From NCBI GenBank assembly GCA_016715105.1, contig JADKBO010000004.1, forward strand, positions 161,331 through 225,330: a DNA stretch of 64,000 bases, in the 5' to 3' direction. Made by a program: the position numbers and the translations under genes. The notes under the pieces are model-generated. The model was not told the origin of the DNA and ran no database searches. It was given only the letters and a program-made list of their open reading frames with translations. This stretch comes from Saprospiraceae bacterium. Lineage in GTDB: Bacteria; Bacteroidota; Bacteroidia; Chitinophagales; Saprospiraceae. Positions 56,847 through 64,000 of this stretch are shown here, piece after piece. Each line of letters opens with the position of its first letter. Position 1 is the stretch's first letter.

Positions 56847-57576
56847 TGCAATAATTTGTAAAAATTAAATTCACAATAAAAATGATTTATTTAGAGATAA
56901 TTCAATAAAACGGCTATTTGTTTAAAAAATATCTAAAAAGATAATGGACAAGCAGTAAAATAAAATATTGGATTTTAGTTAAAATGTATAAAAAACAAAA
57001 TGATATGTTGTGAATAAGAAATGATTTTTCCCCAAATTTCTAAATTATATCTTCTTTGATAATCCCTGATTGGTTGAATGTTTTCTGCGCCACAATATAT
57101 TTGGTATCTGCTAACCAAATGTAATGTTTTATTATTCTCAAAATTATTCCTAAAATCAAGCTCATTGCAGAATCAAATTTTTTGTTTTCCACGATAATAA
57201 ATCCGTCTTTGCTGAAAAACTATTTGCTTAATATTTAACAGGGATAAATAAACTATATTTTTTAAAAAAATGGGAGTAAAAAATTGTTGAAAAAATGATT
57301 AAATTATCATTTACATTTGCTTTTTGATATTGTTGATATAAACCAAATCAGTCGTTTTCTTTTTTTAAGGCCACACTCTTTCTATTCCAAGATAGTTTTC
57401 CTTGATATGATTGCATTTCAAGGGTAGAAATTGATTTGCCTACAAATAGATATAACAAAAAATTTAATTTTATATATAGCTGTTTATCAGGAGAATATTA
57501 AAAATATTTTCACGAAAAAGAGAAAAAATATGTAGTCCATGACATACATTTGCTGCAAATCAAAAATCTAAATTAA

Positions 57577-60500
57577 ATGAAAAAATTTTACTTGTTCACT
57601 GTGCTATTTTTTAGCTGTTCGTGGTTGATGGCTCAGGTCACCTCGAGTGGTATGTCTGGTCTAGTTACTGACACCAATGGAGAAGAATTGATCGGTGCTA
57701 CTGTCATTGTAATTCATGAGCCATCTGGGACTCAATATGGAACAACAACAGGAGATGCAGGCCGATACAATATTATTGGTATGAGGGTTGGTGGTCCTTA
57801 CAAAGTTTTGGTAACTTATGTAGGCTACACTGACCAAAGAGATTAATGACATTTATTTAAACCTAGGTGTTACAGCAAACGTTAATGCCCAAATGGCGTC
57901 TTCTAGCCTTGAATTAGATGAAGTTGTAGTCATTTCTGACAGAGATAATACTTTTAGTTCAAGTAGAACAGGCGCTGCAACGACAGTTGGCACAGAAACA
58001 TTGAATGCAATTCCAAACATTTCTAGAAACGTAAATAGCATCACACGTTACAATGTATATAGTAACGGTAGAGGTTCATTTGCTGGACAAGATTCAAGAT
58101 TTAGCAGCTTTACCATTGATGGATCAGTGTTTAACAACGGTTTTGGTCTGGGTTCTTCTGCATCTGCTGGTGGTAGAACAGGTACAACAGCTATTTCTTT
58201 TGATGCATTAGAAGAAGTACAATTCAACATCGCACCTTTTGACGTGAGACAATCTGGTTTTGCTGGTGCAGGTATCAATGCAGTGACAAGATCAGGAACA
58301 AATGAAGTGTCTGGATCTGCTTATGCATTTACAAAGAGCAACAGCTTAACGGGTGATGAAGCAAATGGTGTGAAATTAAATCCATTTACAGTTGACGAAA
58401 AAACATTTGGTTTCAGAGTAGGTGGAGCTTTGAAGAAAAATAAACTTTTTTACTTCATCAATTTTGAAAACTTCGGTAGCTCAAATCCTGCTTTGGACTG
58501 GGTTATCAACAGACCAGGAGCAACAGGTAACGTATCTAGAGTAACCGAGGCGGACATGTTGGATCTTTCTTCATTTTTGAAAACAAATTTCAACCGTGAT
58601 CTTGGAGCTTTTGATGGTTTCAACAACGACATAAAAAGTAATAAAGGGTTGATCAGATTGGACTATAACTTATCTGACAAACATAAACTTGCATTAAGAT
58701 ATTCACATCACGATTCTGAGTCTGGACAAAGAATCAGTGACAGTAACAGTAGTAACACTGCGGGTAACGGTAACAGAACAAATAGATCATTGGCTATCTC
58801 ACCTGAAAACACAGGGTACATCATACAAGATAATACAAGATCTATTGCTTTGGAACTTACCTCACTGCTTTCAAACAAAATGTCTAATAACTTGATCATT
58901 GGTTATAACAAACAGATTGAAGACAGAAAATATAAAACAGACCTTTTCCCAACAGTTGATATCTTAAAGGATGGATCTACTTATACTTCAGTTGGATTTG
59001 ACCCATTTACTCCTAACAACCAATTGAATTATTCAACTTTAAATATTACAAATAACTTATCTTATTTTACAGGTAAACATCAATTTACTTTAGGCGCAGC
59101 ATACGAATATTTCACCTCAAACAACGTGTTTTTCCCAACTTCTAATGGGGCATATGTTTACAATTCTATTGCTGATTTCAAAGCCGCGGCTTTACAATCT
59201 ATCAATGATCCAAATAATCCTGTTTCTGTAGTACCAGTTGCAAGATACAACTTGAGATATTCATTGTTACCAGGCGGTGCAGAGCCTCTCCAAGTGTTAA
59301 AAACAAGTACAGTTTCTGCTTACGTTCAGGATGAGTTCCAAGCAACTAATAAATTGAAGTTTAATTTTGGTATCAGAGCGGACCTAGTAAGTTATGATAA
59401 CTCTACGGCTGAAGACTTTTTCAACCCAGTTGTAGCAGGATTGACATACAAAGATGAGGATGGCAATGATCTTAAAGTGAATACTGGTGCATTTCCAAAG
59501 GCAGCTGTTTTATTATCTCCAAGATTTGGATTTAATTTAGACTTGAGTAATGATAAGTCATTCCAATTAAGAGGTGGTACTGGTATCTTTGTTTCAAGAA
59601 TACCACAAGTACTTGTTTCTAATCAGTTGGGAAACAATGGTGTAAATACTGCGGTATTGAACTTCCAAAATACTACAGCATACCCTTTCACACTTGATCC
59701 TTCGAAATATGTTCCAGCAGCAGGTGTTGATATCACTAAATTGCCTGCATATGTGATCAATGCATCTTCAGAAGACCTTAAATATCCATCATTGTGGAAG
59801 ACAAACTTAGCAGTAGATAAAAAATTGGGTGGTGGATTTGTATTCACCCTTGAAGGTATTTACAATAAGACCATGAGAGGTTTGAGATACATTGATGCAA
59901 ATTTGAAAGCAGCAGATAGAACTTTGTCTGGTATTGATACTAGACCAAGATTCCCAGCTTCAGGAGTTACAGGTTCAGCGGCAATCAACGCAGCTAGATT
60001 TACAAATGCTGCAACAACAAACGTGTTTGTTTTAAGAAATACAAGTGAAGGTGCTGCTTACACGATCTCTACGAAAATCGAAAAGAGTGTTTCAAAAGGT
60101 TTGGGTGGTATGATCGGTTACACATACGGTAGTGCACAAGATATTCAATCAGTAGGTAGTACTGTTCAAGCAAATATGCCTACTTACACAGGTCAAAACG
60201 CACTTATCTTATCAAATAGCGATGTGTTTTTAAAGCACAGAGTTGTTGGATTTTTGAATTATAATTTAGATTATGGCCAACAATTTGGAGGAAAAACATC
60301 CATTACTTTGGGTTATGTGGGTGATTCTGGAAGTCCTTTTTCATACACAGCAGGAAATGATATTAATGGTGATGGACAAAATAATGACTTGATTTTCGTT
60401 CCAAATAAAGGAAGCGATTTGAAGTTTTCTGCCTTAACAGTTGGTTCAGGAGCTAATGCTGTAACTTATTCTCCAGAAGATCAAGCAGCTGCATTTGACA

Positions 60501-60892
60501 AGTGGATTTCAAGCAGTGATTATTTGAATTCTAGAAGAGGTCAGTATGCTGAAAGAAATGGAGCAGCCTTCCCTTGGTTAAATAGATTGGATCTTGGATT
60601 TATGCAAGATGTGGTTATCAAGATCGGAGGTAAAAAGAACAGCTTCCAATTTAGAGCTGATATCGCGAATTTTGGCAATTTGATCAACAATAAATGGGGT
60701 GTTGGAAATGCAACAACAACAACGAATCCATTGTCTTTAGCAAGCGTTGGTGCAGATGGTGTTCCAGCTTACAGAATTGCGACTCAAGTAAAAGATGGTA
60801 AGACCATTTTACTTGAAGATACTTTTGTAAAGGCAATAAATGTTGACAACGTTTGGCAAGCACAACTAGGTATCAGATATACCTTCAACTAA
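57577..60892 (+). CDS. Oar-like TonB-dependent receptor with CarboxypepD_reg domain, one frameshift
   Basis: About 1105 residues in two frames. Signal peptide (ending LMAQ), carboxypeptidase-regulatory-like domain (SGLVTDTNGEELIGATVIV, GGPYKVLVTYVGY), then ELDEVVVISD, plug (GAGINAVTRSGT) and barrel ending AQLGIRYTFN. The frame breaks at 57841-57842; one extra A restores QREINDIYLNLG. It is a clear paralogue of the receptor on the opposite strand (shared GGAxKxNKLFxF, NGAxxPWxNRxD and GIRYxF-type segments). Substrate unknown; no SusD-like partner is present. Confidence 0.85.
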
Positions 60893-60898
60893 TATTGT

Positions 60899-60960
60899 TT
60901 TTTTCAATCGCAGATTGAAAAAAGGGTCGAAGTCCATCAAGATTTCGACCCTTTTTTTTT
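60899..60960 (+). terminator. tandem hairpin terminator of the plus-strand TonB receptor
   Basis: Two hairpins in series: TTTTTTCAATC-GCA-GATTGAAAAAA (60899-60923), then AAAGGGTCGAA / TTCGACCCTTT (from 60921) followed by eight or more Ts. The second is a strong rho-independent terminator. Confidence 0.85.
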
Positions 60961-61046
60961 GTACTGAATAGTTACTATTTTTTATAAAATGAACATTATT
61001 GAATAGAGATTGATATGTTTGTACTTCATTAAAAATTTAGATTTTT

Positions 61047-61616
61047 TTGGAAGATATTTTAAAACTTGACTATTGGCTTTTTGAAACCATCAATCAAGCG
61101 GCACCCATTTATTTTATTGAGCAATTCTTGATTTTGGTGCGCCATCCCATCTTTTGGATTCCTTTATATTTGTTCATTGTTACTTTTTTAGTTTTCAATT
61201 TCAAAGATAAAGCCTACTGGATCATTCTTTTTTCTCTACTTACTTTTGGGACATCAGACATGGTGAGTAGCCAATTGATAAAAAAGTCAGTCCAAAGATT
61301 GCGTCCATGTCGTACAGAAGCTTCCGTACAAGTAAATACCAGAGTATATTGTGGATCTGGATATAGTTTTACGTCGAGCCATGCCACCAATCACTTTGCT
61401 ATTGCCGTGTTCTGGATATTTGTCCTAGGTAAATACATTAAATGGATAAAATTGCCTTTGATTATTTGGGCAAGTTTGATATCCTTTGCTCAAGTATTTG
61501 TTGGTGTACATTTCCCCACTGATGTTTTAGTAGGATGTGTGGTAGGGTGTCTCGTTGGCTATTTTTGGGCCGCACTGTATATGAGATATTATGAAAACAA
61601 TTTAGAAAATGCTTAA
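61047..61616 (+). CDS. PAP2-family membrane phosphatase
   Basis: About 189 residues from TTG 61047. Five or six membrane segments surround the three phosphatase motifs: KKSVQRLRPCR (K-x6-RP), SSHATNHFA (in place of PSGH), and VFVGVHFPTDVLVG (SRxxxxxHxxxD type). It removes phosphate from lipid pyrophosphates such as undecaprenyl-PP or from phosphatidate. TATGTTTG at 61014-61021 is a -7-like element. gldC follows after 22 bp. Confidence 0.9.
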   Translation: MEDILKLDYWLFETINQAAPIYFIEQFLILVRHPIFWIPLYLFIVTFLVFNFKDKAYWIILFSLLTFGTSDMVSSQLIKKSVQRLRPCRTEASVQVNTRVYCGSGYSFTSSHATNHFAIAVFWIFVLGKYIKWIKLPLIIWASLISFAQVFVGVHFPTDVLVGCVVGCLVGYFWAALYMRYYENNLENA

Positions 61617-61638
61617 ATATTTTAATTAAAATACCGAA

Positions 61639-61977
61639 ATGAGTAAAAATACCATCACCATAGAAGTAGAATTGGACGATCAGAATATGCCTGAAAACAT
61701 CAAGTGGACGGCAGAAAAGGATGGAGTTGCACAACCTAGTGACTGCAAGGGAATGTTTTTATCATTTTTTGACAAAGACTATAAAGATACTTATCGTCTT
61801 GATTTGTGGACAAAAGATATGCAAGTCACGGAAATGAATATGTTTATTTATCATACCATTAATGGCATTGCGGACTCTTATTTTAGAGCGACCCAAGACA
61901 ATAAATCTGCTTCTGCCATCAAACAATTAGCGCAATATTTGGCTGATGAAAATGAATTATTTCCTAAGAGTGAATAG
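61639..61977 (+). CDS. gldC: gliding motility-associated protein GldC
   Basis: The 112-residue soluble protein matches GldC throughout: ITIEVELDDQNMPENIKWTA, then FLSFFDKDYKDTYRLDLWTK, MNMFIYHTINGIADSYFRAT and LAQYLADENELFPK. GldC supports gliding and type IX secretion in Bacteroidota, though it is not essential in Flavobacterium johnsoniae. It shares a transcript with the PAP2 gene. Its stop codon TAG is the first part of a downstream heptamer repeat. Confidence 0.95.
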   Translation: MSKNTITIEVELDDQNMPENIKWTAEKDGVAQPSDCKGMFLSFFDKDYKDTYRLDLWTKDMQVTEMNMFIYHTINGIADSYFRATQDNKSASAIKQLAQYLADENELFPKSE

Positions 61978-62037
61978 CTATCAGCTATCAGTTTTCAGTT
62001 ATCAGCTTTCAGTTTTTTGCCTCGAGCCACGAGCTTC
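61976..62037. repeat. heptamer repeats of both AGYTNTC and GAGCMWC types
   Basis: Units AGCTATC, AGCTATC, AGTTTTC, AGTTATC, AGCTTTC and AGTTTTT run from 61976 to 62017, then GAGCCAC and GAGCTTC at 62024-62037. The first unit shares AG with the gldC stop codon. Confidence 0.8.
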
Positions 62038-62277
62038 TTGTGAAATCGTGCATATTTGCTCATTAGCAGCAATTTGGAATTTTAGCAATTCATGGGTTGA
62101 TTATGGCTTATAAACGAATAAACACATAAACAAATAAACATTTTCATCTATTCTGCAGCTTAGAGGTCAGTTTTCAAGTTCAGCAATTTAGCTTTCAGTT
62201 ATCAGCCGTCAGAAAGAAATCTTCTTTTTTTAATAGTGATTGAATTAAGAGCGATTATTTTCAATAGTTATTTTTTA
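62038..62277. other. degenerate repeat debris after gldC
   Basis: Contains scattered fragments such as AGCAATTT, TTAGCAATT, three near-8-bp units around AATAAAC (62115-62140) and further AGTTTTC, AGCTTTC and AGTTATC heptamers (62165-62215). No gene is evident. Confidence 0.5.
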
Positions 62278-62322
62278 GAACCCGAAGGGTTCAATATGCA
62301 TAGCCCCGAGTGCAACTCGGGG
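62278..62322. repeat. twin-hairpin palindromic element
   Basis: Two perfect hairpins 11 bp apart: GAACCC-GAA-GGGTTC (62278-62292) and CCCCGAGT-GCA-ACTCGGGG (62304-62322). They are GC-rich compared with the surroundings and resemble dispersed intergenic palindromes of other Bacteroidota. Confidence 0.65.
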
Positions 62323-62363
62323 AACTAGAGTTTGGCTATTTACTAGACACTTAAAAAAAAACT

Positions 62364-62393
62364 TGGTCATAATTAGGAATTATGACCATTTTT
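62364..62393 (+). terminator. rho-independent terminator
   Basis: Perfect 11-bp stem TGGTCATAATT / AATTATGACCA with a 3-nt loop and five Ts. It would stop transcription from gldC or guard the transposon remnant that follows. Confidence 0.75.
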
Positions 62394-62422
62394 AATTTTT
62401 ATATCTAGTTAAATGACTAGGT

Positions 62423-64000
62423 ATGGGATATCGACTAAAAATTCAGCTCATTAAAAGGCTAATAGCGAACAGTGGTATGTTAACTTTTCCGCCGCTGTGC
62501 TCAGGCTATGTGGAGGATTACAACAAAAGGGAAGTGGTGGAATGGATTATTGATGACCATCAAGATTGGTTCTGCGAAGTGATCCGGCCGTGAAGGATCT
62601 TAAAAAAAAAACTACCTCCAAAACTTAAAGAGGGCATTCAGGTTCTTTATTCTCTACAATGCAAGGGCTTTTAATCAATCAAGAGTTTGGAAAAAGAACT
62701 TTTGACCTTGCAGGGATTACTCAGTTGTGTAAGCAGAGTACAGTCAGTGGTATGATAACTGCCACGGGTCAACAGTTTAAAGATTGGTCGGCAGCATATC
62801 GTCTTTCAGGTGATAGAATGAATGACAAAAATTCTTTTCTGTCATTCGTAAGAATGTATTAGATACCATCTGTCAAGAAGAGGAGATATACACACATATG
62901 GATGATACACTTTTTAGAAAATCGGGTAAGAAAGTGAAGGAGTTAAATGGATGAGTCCACTTGGACCTCCGTTCCAAACAAACCTTGTCAGCAGCCAACT
63001 TTTATTCGGGTGTCACTTTCTTTATTTGCCAAGATGGACACTGTACAGACAACAAATATCCAGTAAGTCTTCAACATTGTCCCTGTACACCTAAGCCCAA
63101 AAAGATAGTTCACCTGAAAAGAGGCCCGGTCCTTTTCAAGAATTACAGAAAAAATCAAAGCTAAGCGTAATTGGAGCTCAGCAGATATCGGCCCTGAAAG
63201 GCTAGAAATGAAGAGGAGTACAATGAAAAAATCTTGTAGTAAGTGTCGATGGAGTTACCAATGAATCTGTGTTGAAAGCCTTGGACGAGAAAAGTTGTGA
63301 ATAATAGAATATTACGAAAGTTATAAACTTCACCAGACCTCTACCTTAACTCAAAAATGGTAAAGTAGGTAGAAACTAGTCTATGGGACTGCACCTCACC
63401 AGAATGTTCGTCAATCTGATCAATATAACGGTGGCGAGATGTAAAAGCCTGGGCGACAGGTAAAATTCACACTTTCCAAATCAAAACCATAGATGCAGTA
63501 AGATGGAGGAAAGCAGGAGGCAAGACATGAGATTAGTTATTATAAGACCAATTAACTACAGACTCACAATAGCAATCGAAATTATGTGCTAAAGTAGCAT
63601 ATCTTTTTGCACTTCAATAAAGCCACCTGTCAACTATCCAAGCATGTTTGGAGATAAGGAGTGAGGTAGGCTTTGAGACCAAGGCATTACTTGGATTTGG
63701 ACAAGCTCAGGTGAAAAGAAATCCCATGCAGTAAAGTTCCACAGTTTGTCACCGCTATTTATTCAATGCACTCTTGTAGTATCACGGGCAAAGATAATTG
63801 ACCTGCAGACCAAAATGGTATACAAAATTGAAAACTCAACGAACAACTACACAAGACCTATTAAACCAATTTAAGGCTATCAAATGGACAGGTTCAATCA
63901 AAAAATCAATTCTCCGACTTCGTTATGATGGAAAATAAACAGCGAAGTACAAAAATAATCCTATTCAATCGCTTTCTAGTTTGTTTTATACTCGAAATTA
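62423..64000 (+). pseudogene. decayed DDE-family transposase, runs off window
   Basis: Recognisable transposase pieces occur in order but in changing frames with many stops: DWSAAYRLSGDRMN (near 62790), DDTLFRKSGKKVKE (from 62901), PLGPPFQTNLV (from 62957), VVSVDGVTNESVLKALDEKS (from 63236), KALLGFGQAQVKRNPMQ (near 63680) and TTQDLLNQFKAIKWTGSI (near 63850). Together they match a DDE transposase of the kind with a DDTLxRKxGxK ... DPLGPPF core. A 56-codon frame at 62423-62593 may be its broken start. No terminal inverted repeat could be placed; the right end is outside the window. Confidence 0.75.

Larger units (their letters stand above)
56732..57576. other. 845-bp AT-rich region between divergent TonB receptors
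   Basis: No gene is seen. It holds a strong minus-strand promoter at 56758-56789, a 12-bp palindrome at 56835-56846, a spaced 10-bp inverted repeat (56798-56807 with 56866-56875) and a TACATTTG -7-like element at 57545-57552 for the plus-strand receptor. The middle (about 56900-57500) is plain AT-rich sequence. Confidence 0.6.

Noticed and set aside
53484..60892. SusC/SusD-type polysaccharide utilisation locus
   Set aside because: The receptors are Oar-like, no SusD lipoprotein or glycosidase adjoins, and the GH63-like gene is 43 kb away.

Overview
The window is low-GC DNA from a member of the Bacteroidota, most likely a Saprospiria-type organism (the phylum is firm, the class is an inference). 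Support for the phylum: a gliding-motility gene (gldC), two Oar-like TonB-dependent receptors with carboxypeptidase-regulatory-like domains, secreted proteins ending in type IX secretion sorting-like domains, a bacillithiol-linked YtxJ protein, lipoproteins with SC lipoboxes, and promoters of the TTTG / TAnnTTTG type. Code 11 fits, since xth for example ends in TGA.

Layout. 0-4 kb: a cut-off MazG-like pyrophosphohydrolase, a small outer-membrane protein, a repeat field, and a frameshifted von Willebrand A membrane protein. 4-11.6 kb: tRNA-Lys, a TlpA-like thioredoxin protein, pyrR-pyrB, a GH63-like glycosidase and malate dehydrogenase. 11.8-21 kb: mostly housekeeping genes (exonuclease III, cell-wall amidase, a panB-mltG-lipoprotein operon, YdeI, YtxJ, Mpl). 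21.3-25.1 kb: an esterase / ATP-grasp / class I glutamine amidotransferase / second ATP-grasp-like operon of unknown product, the most interesting system here. 25-39.8 kb: a PiT phosphate transporter with its DUF47 partner, a DUF5117-type metalloprotease, a PBP1A-like peptidoglycan synthase, arginine deiminase, an unrecognised kinase-like protein, and CBS and LOG proteins. 39.8-43 kb: the parA-parB operon. 43-53 kb: FMN reductase, peptide-binding lipoprotein, rdgB, msrAB, two secreted proteins, tilS and a MOSC protein. 53.5-60.9 kb: two divergent TonB receptors. 61-64 kb: PAP2 phosphatase, gldC, a second repeat field and a decayed DDE transposase running off the window.

Two patterns cut across the annotation. 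First, at least six otherwise normal genes are broken by single-base indels, mostly one base missing from a 3-5 nt homopolymer, and tilS carries one in-frame TGA. I read these mainly as assembly or sequencing errors, so the composite genes are given as single entries. Second, short degenerate tandem repeats (heptamers of AGYTNTC and GAGCMWC type, and octamers near YMGCARTT) sit at the 3' ends of transcription units at about 1.1-1.6 kb, 3.9 kb and 62 kb.
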